A stretch of DNA of 64,000 nt from Paenibacillus albus (GTDB taxonomy: Bacteria > Bacillota > Bacilli > Paenibacillales > Paenibacillaceae). The notes under the pieces were generated by a model. It was not told the origin of the DNA, did not search any database, and saw only the letters and a program-made list of their open reading frames with translations. Location: positions 1,936,501 through 2,000,500 of the forward strand of contig NZ_CP034437.1 in assembly GCF_003952225.1 (NCBI RefSeq), written 5' to 3'. Below, one piece after another: positions 8,886-17,277 of this stretch. Each line of letters starts with the position of its first letter. The first letter of the stretch is position 1. The position numbers and the translations under genes are program-made.

Positions 8886-9647
8886 GTGAGTTTGACCTTG
8901 AGCGAACAAGTCGCGCAGTTTGAGCGCGATGGTTACCTAGTTGTGAAGCAGGCGCTGAGCAAGGAGCAGGTGGCGTTGTTGGTTGAGCGGGTCATCGCGA
9001 TCTCCGAAGGGTTCACGACGCGAGAAATCCCGGACATTATCGACCGGGATGAGGCGTTCGTGCCGCTGCTGGTCCATCCGCCCGTCTTTAACGTGATGCG
9101 CGCGCTGATGGGGCCGAAGCTGCAGATGGAGAGCGTCAATGCGACGCGGATTAAGCCGGGCAAAGGAATGCCTGTTGGCTGGCATATGGACTCGCATGTA
9201 TATCCGGAGCCGCTGCCGCCGTATTGGTACTTCCCGGTCTCGATCAACTGCGCGTATTATCTAGATGATATCACGCAGGAGAAAGGACCGCTTGTCGTTG
9301 TGCCTGGATCGCATAAGAGCGGTGCGAATCCGCCGGAAGGCCTTGATCACATCGAGGGTCAGGTCGAGGTGCTCGTGGACGCAGGCGATGCGGTTATATT
9401 CCACGGCGCGCTCTGGCATGCGGCGCTGCCGAATCTGCATCCGACTGAGGAGCGCCGCGCCTTGTATTACAACCATTTGCAGTCTTTCTGCAAGTATCGC
9501 GTCGACAACTTCAAGGGCGATCGCTCCCAGCAGCTGCGCGAGAGCGGTCCGTTCTACATTCAACAAATGCTCGGAAAATTCGACGGCTGGCACGAGATTC
9601 CCGCTGATGCTGAAGAACAACTAGCGAGCCTGCAAGGTTCGAAGTGA
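8886..9647 (+). CDS. Phytanoyl-CoA dioxygenase (PhyH) family protein
   Basis: 253 residues starting at GTG after GAGGAGGAG. This is a non-haem Fe(II)/2-oxoglutarate dioxygenase fold. The iron triad is visible as H100-x-D102 (GWHMDSHVYPE) and H178 (FHGALWHAALP), with R191 (ERRALYY) placed to bind 2-oxoglutarate. Metal ligands are complete, so it is probably active. It lies between a glycoside hydrolase and a sugar dehydratase in the same operon, which argues for a sugar-derived or small hydroxylation substrate rather than phytanoyl-CoA. Substrate unknown. Confidence 0.8.
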   Translation: MSLTLSEQVAQFERDGYLVVKQALSKEQVALLVERVIAISEGFTTREIPDIIDRDEAFVPLLVHPPVFNVMRALMGPKLQMESVNATRIKPGKGMPVGWHMDSHVYPEPLPPYWYFPVSINCAYYLDDITQEKGPLVVVPGSHKSGANPPEGLDHIEGQVEVLVDAGDAVIFHGALWHAALPNLHPTEERRALYYNHLQSFCKYRVDNFKGDRSQQLRESGPFYIQQMLGKFDGWHEIPADAEEQLASLQGSK

Positions 9648-9662
9648 GGAGCTGTAGCAAAC

Positions 9663-10868
9663 ATGGTTGAGCAATTGCAAATTAGAGACGTTCGTGTCAT
9701 TCTGACCGCGCCGGATGGCGTCAATCTGGTCATTGTGAAGATCGAAACGAATGAGCCCGGTCTCTACGGCCTTGGCTGTGCAACGTTTACGCAGCGTCAC
9801 CACGCAGTGGCGACTGCGGTGGAGCAGTACTTGAAGCCGTTTCTGATCGGCAAGGACCCGCGCCGCATCGAGGATATTTGGCAGACGTCGATGGTCAGTG
9901 GCTATTGGCGCAACGGTCCCGTGCTGAACAATGCCGTCTCCGGCGTCGATATGGCGTTGTGGGACATCAAGGGAAAAATGTCTAATCAGCCCGTGTATGA
10001 GCTGTTCGGCGGCAAGCTTCGCGAAGCGGCGGCGATCTACCGCCATGCGGACGGTCGCGATCCGCAGGAGGTCGAAGACAATGTGCGCGCCTTCATGGAA
10101 CAGGGCTGCCGCTACGTTCGCTGCCAGCTTGGCGGCTACGGCGGTCAAGGGCATAAGCTGCATCAGCCAGACCATGTGCTGCCCGGTGCTTATTTCGACC
10201 CGGACGCCTATGTCCGCAGCGTGCCGCGCATGTTCGATCATCTTCGCGATAGGCTCGGCTTCGAGATCGAATTGCTGCACGATATCCATGAGCGAATCGT
10301 GCCGATTGAAGCGGTGCGGCTAGCGAAGCAGCTCGAGGAGCATCGGCTCTTCTTCCTCGAGGATGCGCTGCCGCCGGAGCATCTCGACTGGTTCCGCCAT
10401 ATCCGAGGGCAGTGCGCGACGCCGATTGCGATGGGCGAGCTGTTCGTCCATTCCGCGGAATGGATGCCGCTTGTGACCGAGCGGCTGATCGACTTCATCC
10501 GCTGCCATATTAGCGCCATCGGCGGACTGACGCCAGCGAAGAAGCTCGGCACCGTCTGCGAGGCTTTCGGGATTCGCACCGCATGGCATGGTCCGCCGGA
10601 CCTGTCGCCGGTCGGTCAAGCAGCGAACCTTCACCTCGATCTATCGAGCCCGAATTTCGGCGTTCAAGAATGGAGCGCTCTGTCGGAACGGATGCACGAG
10701 GTATTCCCGGGCAGTCCGACCATTCGCAACGGCTATGCATATGTGAACGAGAAGCCGGGACTCGGCGTCGACATCGACGAGCAGAAGGCCGCGCTGTATC
10801 CATGCCATGACGTGCTGCCGGCCTGGACGCTGTCGCGTATTCCGGATGGCTCGCCGTCTCGGCCGTGA
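9663..10868 (+). CDS. Enolase-superfamily sugar-acid dehydratase, RspA/mannonate dehydratase-like
   Basis: 401 residues. An N-terminal capping domain is followed by the TIM barrel of the enolase superfamily. Motifs match the RspA/ManD subgroup: YRHADG, LLHDIHER (metal Asp and catalytic His), FFLEDALPPEH and IAMGELF (metal Glu residues), DFIRCHISAIGGLTPAKK, and TAWHGPPDLSPVGQAANLHLDL with the second His. The typical C-terminal NEKPGLGVDIDE is present. Members remove water from sugar acids such as D-mannonate or D-gluconate, some very slowly. It ends the operon 15 bases after the PhyH gene and would process the sugar after hydrolysis and oxidation. The exact substrate is not set by sequence alone. 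Confidence 0.82.
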   Translation: MVEQLQIRDVRVILTAPDGVNLVIVKIETNEPGLYGLGCATFTQRHHAVATAVEQYLKPFLIGKDPRRIEDIWQTSMVSGYWRNGPVLNNAVSGVDMALWDIKGKMSNQPVYELFGGKLREAAAIYRHADGRDPQEVEDNVRAFMEQGCRYVRCQLGGYGGQGHKLHQPDHVLPGAYFDPDAYVRSVPRMFDHLRDRLGFEIELLHDIHERIVPIEAVRLAKQLEEHRLFFLEDALPPEHLDWFRHIRGQCATPIAMGELFVHSAEWMPLVTERLIDFIRCHISAIGGLTPAKKLGTVCEAFGIRTAWHGPPDLSPVGQAANLHLDLSSPNFGVQEWSALSERMHEVFPGSPTIRNGYAYVNEKPGLGVDIDEQKAALYPCHDVLPAWTLSRIPDGSPSRP

Positions 10869-10916
10869 AGTAAACTCAGGCGGGAACCCGACCGCAATCG
10901 GCGGGGGAGAGTTAGG

Positions 10917-11107
10917 CTGAGAGTACGAAATTCGAACTCTCAGCTTGAAAATCCGCCGAAAGATGCGCTGAGAGCTCGAAACTGGCACTCTCAGACGAAG
11001 AATCGGCCGATATCGGCAGCTTAGTTGGGCTGAGAGTACATAATTCGAACTCTTAACACGAAACCCCGCCGATTGATGCGCTGAGAGTTTGAAATCAGCA
11101 CTCTCAG
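10917..11107. repeat. Hairpin-repeat array 1 (four CTGAGAG...CTCTCAG units)
   Basis: Four 27-base imperfect palindromes lie at 10917-10943, 10968-10994, 11030-11056 and 11081-11107. Each has arms CTGAGAG(T) and (A)CTCTCAG around an AT-rich centre. Start-to-start spacing is 51, 62 and 51, so units form pairs with a 113-base period. The two odd units resemble each other, as do the two even ones (both preceded by GATGCG). Since 113 is not a multiple of three, coding use is unlikely. It occupies the gap between the dehydratase gene and the stress-protein gene; no other element is seen in 10869-11237. Confidence 0.9.
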
Positions 11108-11237
11108 ACGGGAACCCAACAGAAACCATCGGCGTGGCGGTGCTGTTCATCTGCGCAGCATATGTTCCGGTTATTTCCTCCGCAAACAGGGCATACCAAG
11201 GGTGGTATAGTTTAGCGGGATGCGGAGGCGAAAGGAA

Positions 11238-11762
11238 TTGACTTACAGAGTTGGGATTTTTAATACGGAGAATGAAGCGATTGAAGCGGTGAACGCGCTT
11301 GAGAGAGCGGGCTTCACGCGACAGGAACTGAGAGTAATCACGAAGGATCGCGACCATTCGCGGCGCATCGAATCGGAGACGGATGTCCATGCCGATGAGA
11401 TGACTGATCTTATGCTGACACGCGCCGCCGCCGATGATCGTACCAATAACGATCTTGGCGTTGCCGCTCCGGTACCTGTTAGCGGCCTTAACATGGGCGT
11501 CTTCGGCGGGGTGGCGTTCCCGAACAACGGGATCTTGGCAGGAGCCGCTGCCTACGACAGCGACAGCACCATCGAGAGCGCGCTGATCGACATCGGTCTT
11601 GATGAGGGCGATGCCGGCGCATGCCGTGATGCGATTGCACGAGGAGCGATATTGGTCGCAGCTAACATGGGCGATAATCAGCTCGCAGATGGGCCGGATC
11701 TGTCGGTTGGCGGCACAGCAGAAGCGGTATTCCGCGACAACGGCGCTGCTCGGATTTTGTAG
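11238..11762 (+). CDS. General stress protein, YflT/GSP17M-like
   Basis: About 174 residues if it starts at TTG 11238 (MTYRVGIFNTENEAIEAVNALERAGF). That start is preferred because CGGAGG at 11222-11227 sits 10 bases upstream, whereas the in-frame ATG at 11220 overlaps this site. The N-terminal 60 residues match the YflT domain of Bacillus general stress proteins. The rest is glycine- and alanine-rich, with a short low-complexity stretch (GVFGGVAFPNNGILAGAAAY) and an acidic C-terminal region. It has no signal or membrane segment. It stands alone, followed by a terminator, and is unrelated to the sugar genes around it. Molecular function is unknown in this family. Confidence 0.65.
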   Translation: MTYRVGIFNTENEAIEAVNALERAGFTRQELRVITKDRDHSRRIESETDVHADEMTDLMLTRAAADDRTNNDLGVAAPVPVSGLNMGVFGGVAFPNNGILAGAAAYDSDSTIESALIDIGLDEGDAGACRDAIARGAILVAANMGDNQLADGPDLSVGGTAEAVFRDNGAARIL

Positions 11763-11786
11763 CATTTTGAAAGAATAACAGGAAGT

Positions 11787-11834
11787 GGTCATGTCGAATG
11801 GCGGCGAACCGTCTGCTTCGATATGGCCTTTTTT
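11787..11834 (+). terminator. Rho-independent terminator after the stress-protein gene
   Basis: GGTCATGTCGAA pairs imperfectly with TTCGATATGGCC and is followed by six T residues. It begins 25 bases after the stop at 11762 and separates this gene from the LacI regulator. Confidence 0.75.
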
Positions 11835-11859
11835 GTTGACATAACTGTAAACTAGGTCA

Positions 11860-11889
11860 TTTACAATTTGCAAATCACTCTGCTATGCT
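11860..11889 (+). promoter_or_regulatory. Putative promoter of the LacI regulator
   Basis: TTTACA at 11860-11865 and an extended minus-10 TGCTATGCT (11881-11889; hexamer TATGCT 11884-11889) are 18 bases apart. The site is 50 bases upstream of the LacI start. The extended TG element makes up for the weak hexamers. Confidence 0.5.
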
Positions 11890-11938
11890 AGGGAGAACTG
11901 TCGTACTAGGACAGATCAAGCCAGAAGGGTGTGCGAAT

Positions 11939-13003
11939 ATGAAACCGGTTACTGTATACGATATTGCTAGAGAGGCCAACGTCTCCGTTGCCACGGTTTC
12001 CCGCGTTCTGAACAACACGGCACCTGTGAAAGCTTCGACACGCGAGAAGATTATGAGTCTCATCGACAAGCATCAGTTTCAACCGAATGCGCTTGCGAGA
12101 AGTCTGATTAAGAAGGAGACGGGAATGATCGGCATCATTTTGCCTGACATTACGAATCCCTTCTTTCCTGAGGTGTTAGCAGGTCTTGAGCAGGAAGCCC
12201 GCAACAACGGCTACACGTTCTTCCTGTGCGATACGGGCTCTTACAATCAGGATTCAAAGTCGCAATACAAGCGGGAATCGCAATATTTGCGTATTTTGGC
12301 AGAGAAGCAAGTAGACGGAATTATCATGATTGGCGGCCGGATCGATCTGCAGAAATCGACAAGAGAAATGGCCAAGGAAGTACAGGAAGTGAATAAGCGA
12401 CTGCCTGTCGTGCTCATTAACGGCAACCTTCCGGGAGAAAAATTTCACCGCGTCATTATTGACGAGGCGCGCGGAGCTATGCAAGTAACCGATCATCTCA
12501 TCGAGCTTGGACATACCGATATTGCATTCATGGGCGGCTATAACCAGATGTCGAATACCGTCCAGCGTATGGCAGGTTTCCACAGCGCAATGGAGCGGGC
12601 TGGCATTGCTGTGCGCGAAGACTGGGTTATTACGGGCGGTTTCACCATCAATGCAGGCAAAGCGCTCATGAATGAGCTGCTTAGCAAGGATGGCCGGAAG
12701 CCGACTGCGATTGTTTGCGCCAACGATCTTGTTGCGATCGGTGCTATTAAGTCTGCGGTTAAAGCAGGGCTTAGCGTCCCTCGCGATCTCTCGATTATCG
12801 GCTTCGACGATATCCCTCTGGCCGAGAGTATGATCCCTGAGCTGACGACGCTATCGCTTCGTTGTCTTGAGCTTGGACGTACGGCAGCGAATATTATGCA
12901 CCAGCTCATAACGAAGACGAATCATGTCAGCGAGCTTACGACATTGCAGCCCAAGCTGGTTATCCGCGAGAGCACTGCGCCTCCGCCAAGCCACAGCATG
13001 TAA
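11939..13003 (+). CDS. LacI-family transcriptional regulator
   Basis: 354 residues from ATG 11939, chosen because AGAAGGG is correctly spaced and the family sequence MKPVTVYDIAREANVSVATVSRVLNN begins there. Residues 1-60 are the LacI helix-turn-helix plus hinge helix (QPNALARSLIKKETGMIG). The rest is a periplasmic-binding-like ligand domain with DITNPFFPE, DGIIMIGG, AIVCANDLVAIGAIK and SIIGFDDIPLAE. It is followed by a regulatory region with four near-identical palindromes and then a GH35 gene, so it is the likely repressor of the beta-galactosidase/importer operon. The inducer is probably a galactoside or a galactose-containing fragment. Confidence 0.9.
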   Translation: MKPVTVYDIAREANVSVATVSRVLNNTAPVKASTREKIMSLIDKHQFQPNALARSLIKKETGMIGIILPDITNPFFPEVLAGLEQEARNNGYTFFLCDTGSYNQDSKSQYKRESQYLRILAEKQVDGIIMIGGRIDLQKSTREMAKEVQEVNKRLPVVLINGNLPGEKFHRVIIDEARGAMQVTDHLIELGHTDIAFMGGYNQMSNTVQRMAGFHSAMERAGIAVREDWVITGGFTINAGKALMNELLSKDGRKPTAIVCANDLVAIGAIKSAVKAGLSVPRDLSIIGFDDIPLAESMIPELTTLSLRCLELGRTAANIMHQLITKTNHVSELTTLQPKLVIRESTAPPPSHSM

Positions 13004-13050
13004 ACCGGCAGTTTTTAAAAAAAAGTTTGAAAAAAGTAAAAAAAACCTTC

Positions 13051-13079
13051 TTGACAGCGCTATCATTTTGCTAGTAAAC
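13051..13079 (+). promoter_or_regulatory. Promoter-like TTGACA overlapping a CcpA (cre) site
   Basis: TGACAGCGCTATCA at 13052-13065 matches 13 of 14 positions of the cre consensus TGWAANCGNTNWCA. It overlaps a consensus minus-35 TTGACA at 13051-13056. A minus-10 is unclear (GTAAAC at 17 bases). CcpA binding here would block transcription towards the beta-galactosidase operon in the presence of glucose. Confidence 0.55.
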
Positions 13080-13128
13080 TTCAAATCAAGATATCCCTTA
13101 CGCAAAAGGGTTTATTTTTAACCCAAGT

Positions 13129-13144
13129 ATGAAACGGGTTTCAT
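13129..13144. promoter_or_regulatory. Upstream LacI-type operator
   Basis: ATGAAACGGGTTTCAT is a perfect 7-base inverted repeat around two central bases. It is identical to the first promoter-proximal operator at 13283-13298, 154 bases downstream. Two distant identical sites suggest repression by DNA looping with a tetrameric or paired LacI protein. Confidence 0.7.
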
Positions 13145-13282
13145 AAAACGCATAATCGCAGCACAAAAGCAATCGCTCCTGTGTTGTTCATACGGAAATA
13201 CACTGTTATCAACGGTACCTGTGACGTTAATAAACCTCGTCAAAACCCGCATAACTAACGTGTATTTTATTTTTGAAGGATA

Positions 13283-13326
13283 ATGAAACGGGTTTCATGA
13301 AACAGATTTCATGAAATAGGTTTCAC
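13283..13326. promoter_or_regulatory. Three overlapping tandem LacI-type operators
   Basis: ATGAAACGGGTTTCAT (13283-13298), ATGAAACAGATTTCAT (13297-13312) and ATGAAATAGGTTTCAC (13311-13326) follow one another at a 14-base period. Neighbours share the bases AT at their ends. The cluster ends 36 bases before the GH35 start. Each site has the ATGAAA...TTTCAT form typical of LacI-family operators. The adjacent LacI gene is the obvious binder. Confidence 0.75.
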
Positions 13327-13362
13327 ATTAAGCTCCGCACACCTTGGGGAGGTTCGAATCGC

Positions 13363-16230
13363 ATGAACATGGAAGTGAAAGCAGAATCTGCAATGCAACT
13401 CGCATCATCATCGCTGCGCATCGGCGACAACGCCGAAATTATCCTCTGCGCCTCCTTATTTTACTTCCGCAACCCTCGTGCACATTGGCGCGAACGGATG
13501 GAACAGCTGAAAGCATTCGGCTACAATGCCATCGACGTGTACTTCCCTTGGAACTTTCATGAGCTTGGCGAAGGCGTCTGGGATTTCTCGGGAGAGCGGG
13601 ATGTAGAAGCGTTCCTGAAGCTTGCGGCCGAAGTCGGCCTCTGGGTCGTTGCAAGACCGGGACCTTACATCTGCTCGGAATGGGATGGAGGCGCACTTCC
13701 TGCCTACCTGTTCGCGAAGCCAGACATCGTCATTCGAAGCACGGAAGAGACGTACATGCTGGCGGTGGAGAATTGGTTCGATCGGATTCTGCCAATCCTG
13801 GCGAAGTACGAGCAGCACCGCGGCGGCTCCATCATCTGCGTGCAGCTGGAGAATGAGCTCGACTTCTACGATTGCAGAGACCCGTTCGCGTACATCACCG
13901 CTCTTCGCGATATGGCGATTAGCCGAGGCATTACCGCCAAGCTGATTGCCTGCGCTGGTCAAGGCGGCCTGTACGAAGCATCCGGACTTGTCGATGGAGT
14001 CGTTCCAACCTGCAATTTCTATCCGAACGACATGGACCCTGAATTCGAATCAAAAGTAGTCGTGTACGAATCAAGGCTCGCAGAGCTAGACCTTCCGCTT
14101 CTCGTTACTGAAACGAACCGTTCGCACTTCCTGCTGCGCCGCCTCCTCTCCTGCGGGGCAAAGCTTCTTGGGCCTTATCTTCAAGTATCCGGTACGAACT
14201 TCGGTTTCACGAACGGCACAAACAACTGGGGCAAGCCGCTTGCGTTCATGACGAGCGATTATGATTTCTACGGCATGATCTCGCCTGAAGGCCATGTGCG
14301 AAGCGAAGCCTACGAAGGGCTATTGATGCGCAGAGTAATTAATGCATACGGCAGCACGCTTGCTGAAGCGGTAACAGCTCCGGCCGAAGAGATCGCATCT
14401 TTAGTACGAGGAGAACGCTCTTCATCTGGGACGCTAGCCGCACGCCAGCTCCGGCTGAAGCAGGGCGGGCAGCTGCTCTTCGCAGCTAATGTCGGCAAGC
14501 AAGAAGAAGCGGTACAGCTTGACATTGGAACTGTTGGTTCGCGGGTGAGAGTGCCGCAAGCTTCGCAGCTGATTACCGTACCAGGCCGATGCGAGATGCT
14601 GCCGATTGCAGTTCCGCTGAGCAATTGGGGCTTGGAAGGTGCGCTTAACTATTCAACGGCTGAACTTTCAGATGTGTACCGAGTGAAAGAAGGCAAGAAG
14701 ACGATTATCGTCTTCCATAGCGAGCATGAAGGAGAGATATCGCTCACACTGAATCAACCGGTCGTGGCATCCGAAGTCGAGGAAGGCATGAAGCAGCACG
14801 AGCAACAAGAGGAAGCAACGTATCTGTTTACGTTCTCCGCGGCAGCTGGACAAATTGCCATCGGCAGGCTCGAGCTGGCAGATGGCCATACGATCGAACT
14901 TGTCGGGCTGGTTAGATCCGATGCGCTTCTCATGAATTCGCTGACAAATGACAGCGGTTACATTACAGTTGGCAGCCCTCTAGTATACGATGAAGCGACT
15001 CGTGATGTCGCAGTCAACTGGTCGCTGAAGCAGGTCGATTCCATCGCGCCGCTAGCTGCGCAGCCAGCTAACACTCCGCTTACAAATGGAGTGGACTATC
15101 TGGAGAAGAACGGTATCTATCGGGGGTATGCATGGTACGAAGCGGTTGACCAATCTCCGTCGGATGAGAAGGTGCAAGGCATTCTGATTCAGCAGGGCAG
15201 CGACGTCGTATCGCTCTACGCCGATCAAACCTATCTCGGCAGTTGCGTGCCGGGAGGCAGCAGCCGGTTCATTCGCACAGGCAGCAGCAAGGCGGGAAGC
15301 AAGCTGACCGCACGGGTGGAAATTTGGGGCCATACCAATTTTGATGATGCAAGACTTCCGGCGCTGAAGCTTGATTCGATGAAGGGAATCAGAGGACTGA
15401 CCTCCGTTACACGGGTACAGCCGCTCACGAACTGGCGGGTACTTCGGACAAAGCCGGGAACGGGCACTCTGCAGCCTGAACTGCTCGCTCCTGACTTCGA
15501 TGATAGCGCTTGGGCCATTGTAAGCTTCGGCGGCTGGTTGTCTCCAGATCATCCGTCGGCCGAATATTTCCGCAAGACGTTCACAGCTTCGCAGATTGCG
15601 GATTCATGGACCCTGCATTTCCAAGGGATTCAAGCGCTCGCGAAGGTGTTCGTCAATGGCAAAGAAGCCGGTTCCGTTCATTCATTCGATCCCTATATGA
15701 ATATCTCCGCTTACGTTACGCCGGGCGAAGAAGTGCATGTAGCGGTATTCCTAGAACGAGTTCTCGGCCTCAGTGCAGGGGAAGTCATCCTGTATGAGGG
15801 CAACTCTGCTCGTGATTGGCGTTTATCGGCAAGCGAGGAATCGGGCCTGTTGGCACATGCAGCCAAGGAGCAGCCTTCCGCCGAATCGCAAACACTGCCG
15901 GTTCACCTGGAATCCGGAGCGGTGGCTTGGCTTTACGGGAAGCTGGAGCAGCCAAGTGATGGCAATGGCTGGCGCGTTCAAGTGAAGGGCAGCAACATGA
16001 AGCTGACCGTATTCCTTGGCGAAGTCATTGTCGGCCGGTTATGGACAGCAAACGGCGTCACGCGTACAAGCTTCAGCGGCGGTAGTCAAGAATCATTCTT
16101 CCTGCCGGGACCATGGTTAAAGCCTGGCGATCAGAATGAATTAACGATTCTGCTCGAAGCGATGGAGTTAGGCGAGCCTGCACAGGTGGAGAGTCTAACC
16201 TTCCTGCCGGTCGGCGTTTTGAAGGACTAA
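13363..16230 (+). CDS. GH35 beta-galactosidase
   Basis: 955 residues, cytoplasmic (no signal peptide). The N-terminal TIM barrel has the GH35 hallmarks: RERMEQLKAFGYNAIDVYF, RPGPYICSEWDGGALPAYL, and QLENEL with acid/base Glu165. The likely nucleophile is Glu250 in LLVTETNRSHF. Beyond about residue 400 come several beta-rich domains; WTLHFQGIQALAKVFVNG near 750 is a jelly-roll domain of the kind common in large beta-galactosidases. GGGGAGG precedes ATG 13363. It heads an operon with an importer at 16286-19928 behind LacI operators and a cre site, so it hydrolyses beta-galactosides brought in by that importer. Its length is at the upper end for bacterial members. Confidence 0.88.
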   Translation: MNMEVKAESAMQLASSSLRIGDNAEIILCASLFYFRNPRAHWRERMEQLKAFGYNAIDVYFPWNFHELGEGVWDFSGERDVEAFLKLAAEVGLWVVARPGPYICSEWDGGALPAYLFAKPDIVIRSTEETYMLAVENWFDRILPILAKYEQHRGGSIICVQLENELDFYDCRDPFAYITALRDMAISRGITAKLIACAGQGGLYEASGLVDGVVPTCNFYPNDMDPEFESKVVVYESRLAELDLPLLVTETNRSHFLLRRLLSCGAKLLGPYLQVSGTNFGFTNGTNNWGKPLAFMTSDYDFYGMISPEGHVRSEAYEGLLMRRVINAYGSTLAEAVTAPAEEIASLVRGERSSSGTLAARQLRLKQGGQLLFAANVGKQEEAVQLDIGTVGSRVRVPQASQLITVPGRCEMLPIAVPLSNWGLEGALNYSTAELSDVYRVKEGKKTIIVFHSEHEGEISLTLNQPVVASEVEEGMKQHEQQEEATYLFTFSAAAGQIAIGRLELADGHTIELVGLVRSDALLMNSLTNDSGYITVGSPLVYDEATRDVAVNWSLKQVDSIAPLAAQPANTPLTNGVDYLEKNGIYRGYAWYEAVDQSPSDEKVQGILIQQGSDVVSLYADQTYLGSCVPGGSSRFIRTGSSKAGSKLTARVEIWGHTNFDDARLPALKLDSMKGIRGLTSVTRVQPLTNWRVLRTKPGTGTLQPELLAPDFDDSAWAIVSFGGWLSPDHPSAEYFRKTFTASQIADSWTLHFQGIQALAKVFVNGKEAGSVHSFDPYMNISAYVTPGEEVHVAVFLERVLGLSAGEVILYEGNSARDWRLSASEESGLLAHAAKEQPSAESQTLPVHLESGAVAWLYGKLEQPSDGNGWRVQVKGSNMKLTVFLGEVIVGRLWTANGVTRTSFSGGSQESFFLPGPWLKPGDQNELTILLEAMELGEPAQVESLTFLPVGVLKD

Positions 16231-16235
16231 GGTTT

Positions 16236-16267
16236 CAGCTTCAAAGCTTCAAAGCTACAAAGCTCCA
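16236..16267 (+). repeat. Short tandem repeat of AAAGCTWC
   Basis: About four degenerate copies of an 8-9-base word (AGCTTC, AAAGCTTC, AAAGCTAC, AAAGCTCC) lie between the GH35 stop and the ribosome-binding site of the next gene. It looks like slippage-prone spacer DNA; no function is apparent. Confidence 0.5.
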
Positions 16268-16285
16268 AGAAAGGGGAGAACACGG

Positions 16286-17266
16286 ATGAAAACAATCGCT
16301 CAGCCAGCTCAGCCGGCTCAGGCAGCGGTAGAGACACCTAGAAGCGCATTACGAGTGCGTTCTAGACGATTCTGGAACAACCGAACACTTATGCTCATGT
16401 GCTTGCCGGCAATAATCTTTTTCCTCATCTTCGCCTATTTGCCGATGCCGGGCTTGTACCTTGCGTTCATTAAGTACAACTACACCGATGGTATCTTCCA
16501 CAGTAAGTTCATTGGAATGGAGAACTTCCGTTTCCTCGTCATGACCGGTGATCTGTGGCGGTTGACGTTCAACACAATTGCCTACAACCTGGGCTTCATC
16601 ATTTTCGGAAATCTGCTGCAAATCTTCGTAGCGATTCTGCTCAATGAGCTGCGCAAGAAATGGTTCAAGAAGGTCTCGCAGACGCTCATGTTCCTGCCGT
16701 TCTTCATTTCATTCGTCATTATCGGTCTCATTGCCTACAACATCCTGAGCTACGACTACGGTATTCTCAACAATATCTTGAAGTCGCTCGGAGCTGACCC
16801 GGTGAAGACGTACTCGAATGGACATATTTGGCCGTTCATCATTCTAATTACTTACTTGTGGCAGTCTACCGGCTATGGTTCGATCGTGTACTTCGCAGCG
16901 ATCATGGGACTTGATTCCGAAGTCGTGGAAGCCTCTGAGATTGACGGCGCTAATGCGCTGCAGCGTATCCGCTACATCGTACTCCCGTGGCTGAAGCCAA
17001 CCTTCATCATTCTGCTGTTGTTCTCGCTCGGGGGCGTGCTTCGAGGCAACTTCGGTCTCTTCTACAATCTCGTCGGTGCGAACAATACAGCGCTTTATGC
17101 GACAACCGACATTATTGAAACGTACGTATTCCGCTCGCTCATGAACAACTTTAACTTCTCGATGGGCAGCGCGGTCAGCTTGTATCAATCCGTATTCGGC
17201 TTCATCGTCGTTCTTTCGGCGAACTGGCTGGTCAAGAAGGCATCACCTGATAATTCATTGTTCTAG
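16286..17266 (+). CDS. Sugar ABC importer permease, LplB family (second importer)
   Basis: 326 residues. A Gln/Pro/Ala-rich N-terminus (TIAQPAQPAQAAVETP) precedes about six membrane segments, the first MLMCLPAIIFFLIFAYLPM. The EAA loop is VVEASEIDGANALQRIRYIVLPWLKP. AAAGGGGAG precedes the start. It is co-transcribed with the GH35 gene upstream and the YtcP partner 11 bases downstream, and so imports the beta-galactosidase substrate. No ATPase is encoded here. Confidence 0.92.
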   Translation: MKTIAQPAQPAQAAVETPRSALRVRSRRFWNNRTLMLMCLPAIIFFLIFAYLPMPGLYLAFIKYNYTDGIFHSKFIGMENFRFLVMTGDLWRLTFNTIAYNLGFIIFGNLLQIFVAILLNELRKKWFKKVSQTLMFLPFFISFVIIGLIAYNILSYDYGILNNILKSLGADPVKTYSNGHIWPFIILITYLWQSTGYGSIVYFAAIMGLDSEVVEASEIDGANALQRIRYIVLPWLKPTFIILLLFSLGGVLRGNFGLFYNLVGANNTALYATTDIIETYVFRSLMNNFNFSMGSAVSLYQSVFGFIVVLSANWLVKKASPDNSLF

Positions 17267-17277
17267 GAGGGACTCAC

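Noticed and set aside
9265-9624. Alternative plus-strand frame inside the PhyH gene
   Set aside because: Arg/Ser-rich translation with no motifs. The PhyH frame carries complete iron and 2-oxoglutarate ligands.
10869-11237. Repeat array 1 as tandem transcription terminators
   Set aside because: The hairpins lack T-runs and lie in both orientations equally. Array 2 follows an already perfect terminator, so termination is not the shared purpose.
10641-11873. Long minus-strand frame of 410 residues
   Set aside because: It runs antisense through the dehydratase, repeat array 1 and the stress-protein gene. The repeated peptide words come from the palindromic array; the plus-strand genes explain the region.
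13020-13050. A-rich run after the LacI gene as a terminator
   Set aside because: The A-runs have no GC-rich stem on the plus strand followed by T; only a weak AT hairpin can be drawn.
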